A stretch of 64,000 nucleotides of DNA from Pseudobdellovibrionaceae bacterium (GTDB taxonomy: Bacteria; Bdellovibrionota; Bdellovibrionia; Bdellovibrionales; UBA1609). The stretch lies in NCBI GenBank assembly GCA_023954155.1, contig JAMLIO010000005.1, positions 124,001-188,000 on the forward strand, written 5' to 3'. Of the stretch, positions 17,121 to 25,835 are shown piece by piece; the stretch's first letter is position 1, and each line of letters begins with the position of its first letter. The position numbers and the translations under genes are program-made. The notes beneath the pieces were generated by a model, which was given only the letters and a program-made list of their open reading frames with translations, had not been told where the DNA came from and did not search any database.

Positions 17121-19868
17121 TTATGAATTTAAATCTAAGCTGCCTTGTATGATCTCTTCTTGCTCTTTTTTGTGCAATGAAGGCGAGCCTGTTGCGGGAC
17201 TCGCACGATCAATGCGACCTACATAGTACACAGGAAGGTCGGCCTTTTTGATGGCTTGAAGAGACTGACGAATTCGAGGCATGATAAACGAATAGGCTCC
17301 CATATTTTGCGGTTCCTCTTGGGCCCAAATGATCTCTCTTAGATTGGGGTAAGACTTTATCACCTCAGCCACTTGAGAATCTGGGTAAGGGTAAAGCTGC
17401 TCGATACGCACTAAAGCCACCTCTTCTGATAAAAGATCAGAGGCTTCTAGGTCAAAGTAGATTTTACCTGAACATAAAACAAGGCGTTTGACCTTGTCTT
17501 TTTTAAGAGACCTAGGATCGTCTAACACTTCCATAAAGCGACCCTCAGTTAAGTCTTCGACTTTGGATACGGCTTTAGGATGACGAAGCAGATATTTTGG
17601 AGACATCACCACCAGAGGCTTTCTAAAATCACGCTTCACCTGACGTCTCATCGCATGAAACAGTTGGTGAGGAAGAGTGAAGTTACAGACCTGCATATTG
17701 TACTGAGCACACAGCTGTAAGAATCGTTCCAAACGAGCACTGGAATGTTCTGGTCCTTGACCTTCATAACCATGAGGCAGAAGTAAAACTAAACCGTTCA
17801 TCTGGTGCCACTTGGCTTCACCACTGGAAATAAACTGGTCAATGATGATCTGTGCTCCGTTGGCAAAGTCTCCAAACTGCGCTTCCCAAATGGTTAAGAA
17901 CGTGGGGTCTTGAATCGAATTGCCGTATTCAAAACCTAAAACAGCATATTCAGAAAGAGAGGAGTTATAAACACAGAACTCTTTTTCTGGATTTAAATTT
18001 TTAAGAGGGCTGTAAGGTGCGCCTGTCTGAGTGTCAAAGTACTCAGAGTGACGATGCGTGAAGGTTCCACGAATGCAATCTTGACCTGTTAAGCGCACAG
18101 AAGTGCCCTCTACAACCAAAGATCCATAAGCTAAAAGTTCTACCAATCCCCATTCCATATTGCCGTTTTGCCACATCTCTTCTCGTGCCTTTAACAGACG
18201 CTTGACCTTAGGGTGGAGGTTAAATTCAGCAGGAGGGTGAACAAGTGATTTTAACACCTTTTCCAAAGTCTTTTTAGAAGTGGCCGTTTTCACTGGCGCA
18301 GAAAAGTCCTTTGCTGTACCTCTTTTGAAACCTTCCCAAAATTCGGTTAAGGGGAGGGGCTTCACTTCAGGAGGTTCAGCACGCACTTCATCTAACACTT
18401 TTTGCAAATTATCCATCTTTTCATCGTAAAAACTTTTAGCGTCTTTAGCATCGAAGAGACCTTCGTCATTCAATTTATTTTTATAAATTTCAAAAGTTGT
18501 AGGATGTTTTTTAATCACATCATACATTTTGGGCTGTGTGAACGCGGGTTCATCACCTTCGTTATGTCCAAAACGACGATAACCCACGATTTCAATCACC
18601 ACATCTTGTTTGAACTGTTGGCGGAAACGCACGGCCATATCCATGGCTCTGACACAAGCTTCAACATCATCCCCATTGACCAAGATGATGGGAGCCTTAA
18701 TGGATTTGGCAATATCAGAACAGTACTCTGTACTGCGCGCATCACTGGGACTTGTGGTAAAGCCTACTTGGTTGTTCATAACGATATGTATGGTTCCGCC
18801 CACAGTGTAGCCTTTAAGTTGAGAAAGTTGAAACGTTTCACTGACCACACCTTGTCCAATCACGGCGGCGTCACCGTGGATCAGAACAGGAACCACTTTT
18901 TTTCTTTCGGCTGTGTCTTTAAGAAATCTTTGTTGAGCGCGAACAATACCTAGAACTACTGGATTGACTGCCTCTAAGTGGCTAGGGTTAAAAGCTAAAG
19001 AGATTCTTACATCTCCATTTTTGGTTTTCTTTATAGAGTTATAGCCCAAGTGATACTTCACATCGGCATCGTAACCTAACTCTGGGCTTGACCCCATGTG
19101 GCCGTCAAACTCCGCAAAGATATACTTCAGTGCTTTTTCCATAAAGTTGGCTAGCACGTTGATACGACCACGATGGGCCATCCCAATAGTGACTCCTTCA
19201 ACTCCAAGGCTAGCTCCCTTTTCACATAGGTATTCTAAAGCGGGGATCAGAGAGTCACAGCCTTCAATAGAAAATCGTTTTGTACCTACGTATCTGGTGT
19301 GCAAAAACTTTTCTAAGGTTTCGGTGCGAGTCAGTTGTTTTAAAAGATTTTGTTTTTGCTCTTTAGACAGTTGGAACTCTGACTTTTCGATCTCTTTGGT
19401 GAACCATTCCCTGACTTCGGGGTTACATTCAGCCACTTGAATAGCAAGAGTACCGCAGTACCATTTCTCTAGGTGATCAATGATTTGGCTTAAGGTTTGT
19501 TTTTTTAAACCAACAATACCACCCATATCAAATTGCTTATTGGTGTCTATTTCATCTAAACGGAATCGTTTGAAATCTAAAAATGTGGTTTTGCGTTTTT
19601 GCAATCCCAGAGGATCAAGGTTGGCTTTGAGATGGCCATAGTCTCTATAGGCTTGAATCAGCTCATACACACCCAACTCTGGAGAATTTTCTGAAAAATC
19701 GATAGGCCCACTGTGCTCACTGTAAGTGGGACGACCTTGAGCAAACTCCACTCCCTCAAAGAACTTTTGCCAAACTGGGTCCACACTGTCTGGGTCAGCC
19801 TTGTACTGTTCCATCAAGGCTTCTACATATTCCAAGTTGGATCTGTTCATATAAGGAAACTTTTCCAT
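17121..19868 (-). CDS. sucA: 2-oxoglutarate dehydrogenase E1 component
   Basis: A thiamine-diphosphate enzyme that decarboxylates 2-oxoglutarate and succinylates E2 lipoate; TCA cycle. The 915 aa are the usual length. Family features are an N-terminal E2-binding helix ([20 protein letters not shown]), the [13 protein letters not shown] segment, [15 protein letters not shown], the ThDP/Mg region [19 protein letters not shown], and a transketolase-like C-terminal half ([22 protein letters not shown]). It is first in the operon with sucB and lpdA. The preceding minus-strand gene (SPFH protein) ends 15 bp upstream, so transcription may include it. Confidence 0.97.
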   Translation of the reverse strand: MEKFPYMNRSNLEYVEALMEQYKADPDSVDPVWQKFFEGVEFAQGRPTYSEHSGPIDFSENSPELGVYELIQAYRDYGHLKANLDPLGLQKRKTTFLDFKRFRLDEIDTNKQFDMGGIVGLKKQTLSQIIDHLEKWYCGTLAIQVAECNPEVREWFTKEIEKSEFQLSKEQKQNLLKQLTRTETLEKFLHTRYVGTKRFSIEGCDSLIPALEYLCEKGASLGVEGVTIGMAHRGRINVLANFMEKALKYIFAEFDGHMGSSPELGYDADVKYHLGYNSIKKTKNGDVRISLAFNPSHLEAVNPVVLGIVRAQQRFLKDTAERKKVVPVLIHGDAAVIGQGVVSETFQLSQLKGYTVGGTIHIVMNNQVGFTTSPSDARSTEYCSDIAKSIKAPIILVNGDDVEACVRAMDMAVRFRQQFKQDVVIEIVGYRRFGHNEGDEPAFTQPKMYDVIKKHPTTFEIYKNKLNDEGLFDAKDAKSFYDEKMDNLQKVLDEVRAEPPEVKPLPLTEFWEGFKRGTAKDFSAPVKTATSKKTLEKVLKSLVHPPAEFNLHPKVKRLLKAREEMWQNGNMEWGLVELLAYGSLVVEGTSVRLTGQDCIRGTFTHRHSEYFDTQTGAPYSPLKNLNPEKEFCVYNSSLSEYAVLGFEYGNSIQDPTFLTIWEAQFGDFANGAQIIIDQFISSGEAKWHQMNGLVLLLPHGYEGQGPEHSSARLERFLQLCAQYNMQVCNFTLPHQLFHAMRRQVKRDFRKPLVVMSPKYLLRHPKAVSKVEDLTEGRFMEVLDDPRSLKKDKVKRLVLCSGKIYFDLEASDLLSEEVALVRIEQLYPYPDSQVAEVIKSYPNLREIIWAQEEPQNMGAYSFIMPRIRQSLQAIKKADLPVYYVGRIDRASPATGSPSLHKKEQEEIIQGSLDLNS

Positions 19869-19883
19869 TTTTTTATTACCTCA

Positions 19884-20852
19884 CTAGTGATTTAATCTGC
19901 TACCAGTATTTTTTGAAAGCACTTCTTGAATGGTTCCTATGGCTCCAAGTGCGGTGGAAGATTCATAAGGAACAAAGACCTTGTCTCCGTCCTGAGTGAC
20001 AAATTTTTCAAAAGCTTCAATGTAGGCGTTAGCCACTAAAAACTGTGTGGACAATGTAGCATCCCCTGTAGCTTTTGTGACCGCGTTTAAGGCTTCCATT
20101 TTTGCTTGAGCAATCTGTGCAATGGCTTGAGACTCACCCTCGGCCCGACGGATACGAGCTTCACGATCCCCTTCGGCGATATTGATCTGTTCAATCTTTT
20201 GTCCTTCAGAACGAGCAATACGAGCTTGTTTGTCTCCCTCAGCTTGAAGAACTTGGGCTCGGCGCTCACGTTCGGCTTGCATTTGTTTTTCCATGGCCTG
20301 TTGGATGTCACGAGGTGGAGTAATGTTTCTTAATTCCACACGATTGACCTTAGTGCCCCACTTGTCAGTGGCTTCATCTAGGATTTGTTTTAATTTTGAG
20401 TTGATCACATCACGAGAGGCTAAAGTGTGATCTAAGTCCATTTCACCAATTACGTTTCTTAAAGAAGTTTGAGCCAATTGAGCCACTGCAGAAGGTAGAT
20501 TTTCGATTTCATAAACCGCTTTTACAGGATCAGTGATTTGAATGTACATGATTGCATCTATGCTAATAGAAACGTTGTCTTTGGTGATTACGCTTTGCTC
20601 GGGAATATCTAAAACTCTTTCACGTAAATCAATACGGTGAGTGATATAAAGCATTCCTGAGTCCGCCCACTTCATGCCTCTGGGTGCGTCGATAAAAGGG
20701 ATGATAAAATTGGGTCCACTAGAAAGAATTTTATGAAAGGAGCCCAATCTTTCTACAACCAGAGTTTGGTTTTGATTGACGATGTAGATGCCTCTTAAAA
20801 TAAAGATAACGACCACACCTAAAAGCCCAAGGGCGACGACTGTTCCACTCAT
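19884..20852 (-). CDS. SPFH/stomatin-family membrane protein (QmcA/paraslipin-like)
   Basis: A 322-aa protein with a single N-terminal membrane anchor (VVALGLLGVVVIFILRGIYIV), an SPFH/PHB domain (about residues 25-190), then a long charged coiled-coil rich in Glu, Arg and Ala (residues 190-260), and a C-terminal tail. Stomatin-like proteins form oligomeric cages in membrane microdomains and regulate proteases and membrane fluidity. AAGGAG precedes the ATG. An NfeD-family gene lies 119 bp upstream on the same strand, and the NfeD-SPFH pairing is conserved across bacteria. Close to sucA downstream, so it may be expressed together with the TCA genes. Confidence 0.9.
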   Translation of the reverse strand: MSGTVVALGLLGVVVIFILRGIYIVNQNQTLVVERLGSFHKILSSGPNFIIPFIDAPRGMKWADSGMLYITHRIDLRERVLDIPEQSVITKDNVSISIDAIMYIQITDPVKAVYEIENLPSAVAQLAQTSLRNVIGEMDLDHTLASRDVINSKLKQILDEATDKWGTKVNRVELRNITPPRDIQQAMEKQMQAERERRAQVLQAEGDKQARIARSEGQKIEQINIAEGDREARIRRAEGESQAIAQIAQAKMEALNAVTKATGDATLSTQFLVANAYIEAFEKFVTQDGDKVFVPYESSTALGAIGTIQEVLSKNTGSRLNH

Positions 20853-20971
20853 TTTAACTCCTTTTTTGCAGCCCTGTTTTTAACAGGACTAGATTTGAGA
20901 TCAAGGTTAGAAAAACCTAACCATAAATATGCGAAATCCTTTTGACTATTTTGAGGAAAATAAGAGAAAAA

Positions 20972-21409
20972 TCAATCCTCAACTCGGGACACATAAACTT
21001 TATTTCCAGAGACACGATCTACGATGACCTTTGTGCCTTTAGGAATAAATCCCCCTTGTCGGCTGGGAAGAGCGGTCCACTCATCTGCATAAATTTTAAT
21101 ATAACCTTTGTTGTTCTCGTCAATATCAGCCAAAGCTAGGGCGGTTTGTCCAATCAGCGAGTCTGAACCTGTGAGATAACGTTTCTTTCTAAACTGCGGA
21201 CGGATGAATTTGAACGACACAAAGTAGAGAAGAGTGGCAATCAGTGAAAAAATCACCAGCTCCCATGTGAAACTGAGATAAGGAGCGACTAAAGCTGTAC
21301 CCAAAGCGGCACCACCTAGTGGAAAAAGAAAAAAAGTGGGAGCAAAGGCTTCTAGTCCAAGCAAAATCAGCCCAATCAGCAGATACATGTGCCAGTCAGC
21401 AATTGTCAT
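20972..21409 (-). CDS. NfeD-family membrane protein
   Basis: A short NfeD of 145 aa. It starts MTIADWHMYLLIGLILLG, has two to four membrane segments in the first 75 residues, a basic loop (FKFIRPQFRKKRYLTG) and a C-terminal OB-fold-like domain (about residues 85-145, ending VDRVSGNKVYVSRVED). The start at 21409 is chosen because TGGAGGACCT lies just upstream; the open frame extends to 21523 but the extra 38 residues are not family-like. NfeD proteins partner SPFH proteins, here the next gene. The truncated short form lacks the ClpP-like protease domain of long NfeDs. Confidence 0.88.
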   Translation of the reverse strand: MTIADWHMYLLIGLILLGLEAFAPTFFLFPLGGAALGTALVAPYLSFTWELVIFSLIATLLYFVSFKFIRPQFRKKRYLTGSDSLIGQTALALADIDENNKGYIKIYADEWTALPSRQGGFIPKGTKVIVDRVSGNKVYVSRVED

Positions 21410-21639
21410 GAGGTCCTCCAAAAGATGGGTCATGGGGTTTATATGCAGTTTGCCGATGTTCCCAAGGAAGATCAACTGATTAAGTGAGCCAGAGTGAGAC
21501 AAAAATGAAAGCTTAAAAACCAAGCTGTGGCTTTAAAACACGGATTGTAAATGCGGTGTCTGTGATCGCTGGAGAGGGCTCATTGTGCATGAGCATGAAA
21601 GTTAAAAGATGCTTTTTTAAGCGCAACTTTTTAAGCTTT

Positions 21640-21657
21640 AGGAGGTTATAGATGTAG
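21640..21657 (+). promoter_or_regulatory. Start-stop element (ribosome binding site + ATG TAG) upstream of 21679
   Basis: AGGAGG at 21640-21645 is followed six bases later by ATG (21652) and immediately by TAG. This is an ideal initiation site for a one-codon reading frame, 22 bp before the real start at 21679, which has its own AGGAGG. Such start-stop sites can hold ribosomes and influence the downstream gene; here this is inference. Confidence 0.5.
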
Positions 21658-21678
21658 TGCAAAACTCAAGGAGGTTTT

Positions 21679-22071
21679 ATGAGAATCACTGTAACTGCTC
21701 TTAAAAGGATTTTGTTATTGTCTGTCGTGACCGCTTTTTTACTGCCTCAAGCAGGTATGGCTAAATCCCACAAAGGACATAAGGACTTTGGCAAAAAAGG
21801 CCCTTGTATGAAGGTGAAATGCCGTGGCCTTGAAGGGGAAGCGCTTCAGAGCTGCATGGAAGAAAAAAAGACCTGCATGCAGGCTCATTTTGACGAGAAG
21901 CTAGAAAATGCCGAAAAAAAAGGCATTACGGCTGAAAAGAAAGAAAAATGGGTCAAGAGGCTTGAGCACCGCGCGAATAAGCGAGAAGAACGCGGAGCCA
22001 GCACCGAGGAGCTTGCCCCTCTGAAAGAGAAGATAGAGCGTGTAAAGGCCTTAAAAGAGAGCAAGAAGTAA
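21679..22071 (+). CDS. Small secreted Lys/Glu-rich helical protein, 130 aa
   Basis: A signal peptide (ILLLSVVTAFLLPQAGMA, cleavage about residue 28) precedes a mature part that is about one third Lys plus Glu, with four Cys in two pairs (PCMKVKCRG, SCMEEKKTCMQ) and a predicted continuous helix to the end (ENAEKKGITAEKKEKW, ELAPLKEKIERVKALKE). A CxxxC pattern, if metal- or disulfide-bonded, would close the N-terminal part. AAGGAGG lies directly upstream of the ATG. No family recognised. It precedes rpsN by 90 bp without a visible terminator. Confidence 0.7.
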   Translation: MRITVTALKRILLLSVVTAFLLPQAGMAKSHKGHKDFGKKGPCMKVKCRGLEGEALQSCMEEKKTCMQAHFDEKLENAEKKGITAEKKEKWVKRLEHRANKREERGASTEELAPLKEKIERVKALKESKK

Positions 22072-22161
22072 AAATACCAGCCAAGGGCTTGACATAAAGC
22101 GCGGTATTGCGAGATAAATCCACTTTTGAATGAACTATAATTTTCAGGTTTTGGAGAATGA

Positions 22162-22467
22162 ATGGCAAAGAAATCGAGCATAATTAAGAATCAACAAAAG
22201 GCGGAAATTGCTTCTCGTTACCGCGCTAAACGTGCTGAGCTTCGTAAAATTCTTGGCAGCCCTACGGCAAGTTGGGAAGAAAAAGAAGAGGCTCGCAAAA
22301 AGATGAACCGTCTGCCAAGACGCTCTATTGAAATTCGTGTGGCTAACAGATGTGCGTTAACAGGTCGTCCTCGTGGCAACCTCAGAAAGTTTGGTCTTTC
22401 TAGAATCGCCTTCCGTGATATGGCTAACCGTGGTTTAATTCCAGGCGTCACCAAGTCAAGCTGGTAA
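22162..22467 (+). CDS. rpsN: 30S ribosomal protein S14, zinc-independent type
   Basis: A 101-aa S14 of the long, C-minus form. It has MAKKSSIIKNQQK at the N-terminus and the C-terminal signature NRCALTGRPRGNLRKFGL followed by SRIAFRDMANRGLIPG and KSSW; the four zinc-binding Cys of the short form are absent. S14 binds 16S rRNA in the 30S head. It is encoded alone rather than in the spc operon, which is common for extra S14 copies. Whether another copy exists elsewhere cannot be seen. A clear terminator follows. Confidence 0.95.
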   Translation: MAKKSSIIKNQQKAEIASRYRAKRAELRKILGSPTASWEEKEEARKKMNRLPRRSIEIRVANRCALTGRPRGNLRKFGLSRIAFRDMANRGLIPGVTKSSW

Positions 22468-22499
22468 AACTGAGCCTAAAGATTTTTAAATCTAAAAAA

Positions 22500-22528
22500 A
22501 ACACTCTCCACCGAGGGTGTTTTTTTTA
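22500..22528 (+). terminator. Rho-independent terminator after rpsN
   Basis: AACACTC and GGGTGTT pair across an eight-base loop, followed by a run of T residues. It lies 33 bp after the rpsN stop. Confidence 0.9.
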
Positions 22529-22549
22529 TTTTAAGAAAAGAGTTGTCTG

Positions 22550-22578
22550 TTGTCGTCTCTTAACTCTGTGGATAAAAT
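22550..22578 (+). promoter_or_regulatory. Candidate promoter for umuDC
   Basis: TTGTCG, a 17-bp spacer and TAAAAT form a plausible sigma-70-type promoter. The expected transcription start, about seven bases on, coincides with the umuD ATG at 22585, so the mRNA could be leaderless; indeed no ribosome binding site is visible. No LexA-type box was recognised. Confidence 0.35.
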
Positions 22579-22584
22579 GTAAGT

Positions 22585-22989
22585 ATGGCCAGCGGACTCT
22601 TTGGTATCAGTGAAGACCATTTAGAAAAGTATCAATCCTTAGATGAACGTCTTATCCGTGATCGAGCGGCCACTTTCTTTTTTGAAGCTTCAGGCGAGGC
22701 CATGAGTCCTTTGATTATGGAAAAGGACATCTTAATTGTAGACCGTTCTATCCAGCCTGTATCAGGTTGCATTGTGATTGTGCAAATAGAAGGGGAGCTT
22801 TTGTGTCGACGGCTCCAGATCACAGACCATGAAGTGGGGCTGTATGCAGAAAACTCTCAGCACACCCCTTTGATCTTAAGGGATGAACAAGATCTGCAGG
22901 TGTTTGGGGTGGTGACCTCGGTCGTGCGTGACATTTTACCTAGAGCGACACACGTGTTGGGTCCTCAAAGAAAGGATGGTTTTCGTTGA
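22585..22989 (+). CDS. umuD: UmuD'-like protein lacking cleavage arm and both catalytic residues
   Basis: A 134-aa member of the S24/LexA-UmuD fold. Against E. coli UmuD it begins at about residue 22, right at the Cys24-Gly25 self-cleavage site, so the removable arm is absent and the product is UmuD'-length. ASGEAMSPL aligns with ASGDSM, placing Ala39 where the nucleophile Ser60 should be. EGELLCRRLQ aligns with DGEFTVKKLQ, placing Arg75 where general-base Lys97 should be. The C-terminal LQVFGVVTSVV matches the family. The protein should therefore act as a constitutive accessory subunit of polymerase V without RecA-stimulated processing. An in-frame stop upstream rules out a longer start. It overlaps umuC by four bases. 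The alignment was made by eye. Confidence 0.88.
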   Translation: MASGLFGISEDHLEKYQSLDERLIRDRAATFFFEASGEAMSPLIMEKDILIVDRSIQPVSGCIVIVQIEGELLCRRLQITDHEVGLYAENSQHTPLILRDEQDLQVFGVVTSVVRDILPRATHVLGPQRKDGFR

Positions 22990-24269
22990 GCGCTACGAGA
23001 GCCAAAGTCTATGCTCTGGTGGACTGCAATTCTTTTTTTTGCAGTTGTGAACGTCTATTTCGGCCTGACTTAGAAGGCAAGCCCGTGGGGGTTTTATCTA
23101 ATAATGATGGATGCTTTGTCTCTAGAACTCCAGAGCTTAAGGCCCTAGGGGTAGGGATGGCCCAGCCTTACTTTCAGGTTAAAGACCTATGTCAAAAGCA
23201 TAAGGTGGCGGTGTTCTCGGCCAACTTTTCTTTATACACCAATATTTCTCACCGAGTGATGATGGTGCTTTCTGAAATGGCACCTATTGTTGAAGTGTAT
23301 TCTGTGGATGAAGCATTCTTAGACCTTACAGGGGTAAGGGATGTAGAACGTCTTGCCACCACTATTAAACAAGAAGTATTTAGAAAAGTAGGCATACCTG
23401 TAAGCGTAGGTCTAGGTTCTTCTAAGACTTTGGCTAAAGTGGCCAACCAATGGGCCAAAAGTCATCCCGAGACTACAAATGGAGTGATGTCCCTTCTTGA
23501 TCCCACAATTCGGGAACAGGTTTTAGGGGAATTCGAAGTAGGGGAAGTGTGGGGAGTGGGACGTGCTTCACAGAGCAAGATGTATAGTCTAGGAATCACA
23601 ACAGCCAAAGACTTTCGTGATTATAAAAACGAAAAGACCATTCAAAAAATGTTCACTCGTGTCGGGGCTGAGAGGCAAAGAGAGCTGCGCGGAGAGGCTA
23701 TTTTTGAATTAGATAATGTTTCCATTCCTAGTCAAAGCATTGTGTGCAGTCGTTCCTTTGGCAACCCTGTTTTGAGTTTAGATGAGCTTAAAGAATCAGT
23801 CGCTCATTTTGCATCTTATGCGTGCGAAAAGTTACGTCGACAAAAAAGTGCCACGCAAAGATTTTCGGTATTTATTCGCTCTTCAAGTTTTATTGCTTTT
23901 GAACAACAGATCCGAAGTGGCCAGTCCATTAACCTTGATGTTCCTACTTCAGATACGCTAAAGGTGATCCGTTATGCCATGCGCGCTTTAGAAAAGTTAT
24001 ATCAAGCAGGTTATAAATATAAGAAAGCAGGTGTGGGACTTTACAGCATACGTTCCCAAGAGCAGTATCAGTTAAGTTTAGTTGAATCGTCAGACACGCC
24101 GAAATCTCAAAGGCTGATGCAGGCCGTGGATGAGATCAATTCTAAAGAGGGCTCAGGCACCATTGCGGCAGGAGTGTGTTTTTTAACTCCTAAAAAATGG
24201 ATCATGAACCATAAGAATCGCTCTCCGAGATATGTGAGTGGTTGGTCTGAGCTGCGTAAAGTGAAATAA
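22986..24269 (+). CDS. umuC: DNA polymerase V catalytic subunit (Y-family)
   Basis: A 427-aa Y-family translesion polymerase. Catalytic motifs are YALVDCNSFFCSCERLF (first metal-binding Asp) and VYSVDEAFLDLTG (second acidic pair). VLSNNDGCFVSRTPELK in the fingers and a little-finger and UmuC-type C-terminal region ending PRYVSGWSELRKVK are also visible. The likely start is TTG at 22986 overlapping the umuD stop (TTGA), indicating translational coupling. It works with the UmuD'-like protein encoded just before. The short gap to the carbonic anhydrase gene (59 bp) has no terminator. Confidence 0.95.
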   Translation: MSATRAKVYALVDCNSFFCSCERLFRPDLEGKPVGVLSNNDGCFVSRTPELKALGVGMAQPYFQVKDLCQKHKVAVFSANFSLYTNISHRVMMVLSEMAPIVEVYSVDEAFLDLTGVRDVERLATTIKQEVFRKVGIPVSVGLGSSKTLAKVANQWAKSHPETTNGVMSLLDPTIREQVLGEFEVGEVWGVGRASQSKMYSLGITTAKDFRDYKNEKTIQKMFTRVGAERQRELRGEAIFELDNVSIPSQSIVCSRSFGNPVLSLDELKESVAHFASYACEKLRRQKSATQRFSVFIRSSSFIAFEQQIRSGQSINLDVPTSDTLKVIRYAMRALEKLYQAGYKYKKAGVGLYSIRSQEQYQLSLVESSDTPKSQRLMQAVDEINSKEGSGTIAAGVCFLTPKKWIMNHKNRSPRYVSGWSELRKVK

Positions 24270-24328
24270 AATATTGTAAGACGCTTTTTTTGCTTGTAGT
24301 GATGTAGGTAAGATAGAAAAGAGGCGTT

Positions 24329-24961
24329 ATGAAAAAAGAAATCGCAAAACTGATGCGAGGCTTTAAAGAGTTCCAAAAAAATGTTTACAACACGAAAGGC
24401 TCTGTTTATGAAGAGTTATCTAAAGGGCAAAACCCCAAGACTTTGGTCATAGGATGTTCAGACTCTCGAGTGGACCCTGCGCATTTAAGTTCGACAGACC
24501 CTGGAGAACTTTTTGTTGTGCGCAATGTGGCCAACCTAGTACCTCCTTTTGAGGAGCCCGTGGGAAGTCTACATGGTGTGAGTGCGGCTATCGAGTTTGC
24601 GGTGGTGAATCTTAAAGTGGAGTATCTTTTTATTCTGGGTCACAGACAGTGTGGCGGAATCAAGGCGTTGCTTTTCCCCGAAGAGACTCAAGCAGGTGGG
24701 TTTGTGCAGCAGTGGATGAGCATTGCTGAGAGTGCTAAGCAAAGGACCCTAGAAACTTTGAACACGGATGATGCCACCGAGTTATGTCGTCATTGTGAAA
24801 AAGAAGGGGTGAGAGTGTCCATTGAAAATCTAAAAACCTTTCCCTTTGTGGCAAAGGCTTTAGATGAAGGCACACTTAAAATTTTAGGATTGTATTTTGA
24901 TCTAGAAACAGGCGAGTTGTGGTCTCTAGATCACGAAACATCAGAGTTTCAATTGGTTTAA
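24329..24961 (+). CDS. Beta-class carbonic anhydrase
   Basis: A 210-aa zinc enzyme interconverting CO2 and bicarbonate. Zinc ligands are in CSDSRVDP (Cys43, with Asp45-Arg47 dyad) and GHRQCGGIKA (His and Cys). The motif VRNVANLVPP and the C-terminal LGLYFDLETGELW are typical of the bacterial beta class. AGAGGCG precedes the ATG. The stop overlaps by four bases that of the convergent gene at 24958. It probably supplies bicarbonate for carboxylations. Confidence 0.95.
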   Translation: MKKEIAKLMRGFKEFQKNVYNTKGSVYEELSKGQNPKTLVIGCSDSRVDPAHLSSTDPGELFVVRNVANLVPPFEEPVGSLHGVSAAIEFAVVNLKVEYLFILGHRQCGGIKALLFPEETQAGGFVQQWMSIAESAKQRTLETLNTDDATELCRHCEKEGVRVSIENLKTFPFVAKALDEGTLKILGLYFDLETGELWSLDHETSEFQLV

Positions 24962-25521
24962 AATTGCAACATGGTGGTGAGCATATAAGAAGTCTGCTTG
25001 TGTTCAAACTCCACCTCTACGCCCCCAATATCGAAAGCTATATCACGAACGGAACTCATGTAGCGGATCTCGGCACCAACATGAAAGAAGTTGGTGACTT
25101 TAAACATAGCTCCGCCAAACACTTGCAAGGACACTCCAAATCCTGATTCATCTATGGGCTTGATGGTGTAAAGTCCTGCGGTTAAACCCCCTCCGATATA
25201 GGGGTTGACCATGTATTTGCCTCCTGTGATGTCGGCCGCAATGTTAAGGCCTAGATGCTGAGACTGTAGGGTGAATCCTACACCACCACTGTCATCTTCG
25301 TTTTCTCTTATGGCGCCTTCAATTTCTAGGGTTACAGGCCCAATGCTCATTCCAAGAGCAACAATAAGGGGTTGTAAGGCGGTGTGCTCCAGATCCACAC
25401 TCCCACCAACGGTGGTCTCTTGAACAGTCGTTTTTGAGCCTAAAGCTCCTGAGATTTTAAGATAGTTGGCATGTGCTATAAACGGAAACGCGCTCACTAA
25501 GAAAATGAAGAGATGTTTCAT
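24958..25521 (-). CDS. Small outer-membrane beta-barrel protein
   Basis: A 187-aa protein with a Sec signal (HLFIFLVSAFPFIAHA) and a body of alternating strands with Gly and aromatics (NPYIGGGLTAGLYTI, GVSLQVFGGAMFKVTNFFHV), ending YMLTTMLQF with the C-terminal Phe recognised by the barrel-assembly machinery. It is similar in style to OmpA/OmpW-size eight-stranded barrels. Function unknown. A roughly 50-bp piece of this gene recurs at 43371. Confidence 0.75.
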   Translation of the reverse strand: MKHLFIFLVSAFPFIAHANYLKISGALGSKTTVQETTVGGSVDLEHTALQPLIVALGMSIGPVTLEIEGAIRENEDDSGGVGFTLQSQHLGLNIAADITGGKYMVNPYIGGGLTAGLYTIKPIDESGFGVSLQVFGGAMFKVTNFFHVGAEIRYMSSVRDIAFDIGGVEVEFEHKQTSYMLTTMLQF

Positions 25522-25835
25522 AAAGCCCCCATAAGTGGTTTTAATAGGTTAAGTTATAAACAGAATATATCATTAAAAAAAATTAGAATATCTTAGTCGT
25601 CTGGCCCTCACCATAATTAGCAAAAGGTCCAGAGAGTACAGGGTGGGTTTGCGCCCATCTTTTGTATATTTATAGTTTTATCCTGAAAACAAAGGGGGGC
25701 GTGTAATGATGAGGCTGTCGTGCCCCATAATATCGCTGGTATTTTTGCCACGGACGACAGCAACAGAGTGAGTTCTTGGATGAGACCATCCCGCTGTCCC
25801 ATAGAATATTTAGCGAGTAGGGGATGGGCCTCTAT
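25522..25835. other. Gene-free stretch
   Basis: The 314 bp between the minus-strand barrel gene and the minus-strand CDF transporter gene hold only a weak 61-codon frame (25617-25802, minus) without a binding site. No hairpin terminator or repeat stands out. The promoter of the barrel gene must lie near 25530-25600. Confidence 0.5.

Noticed and set aside
18402-18953. 183-codon frame opposite sucA
   Set aside because: It is antisense to a well-conserved part of sucA, and the low-information sequence reflects the codon bias of the real gene.
25617-25802. 61-codon minus-strand frame
   Set aside because: No binding site, no signal or domain, and composition like non-coding DNA.
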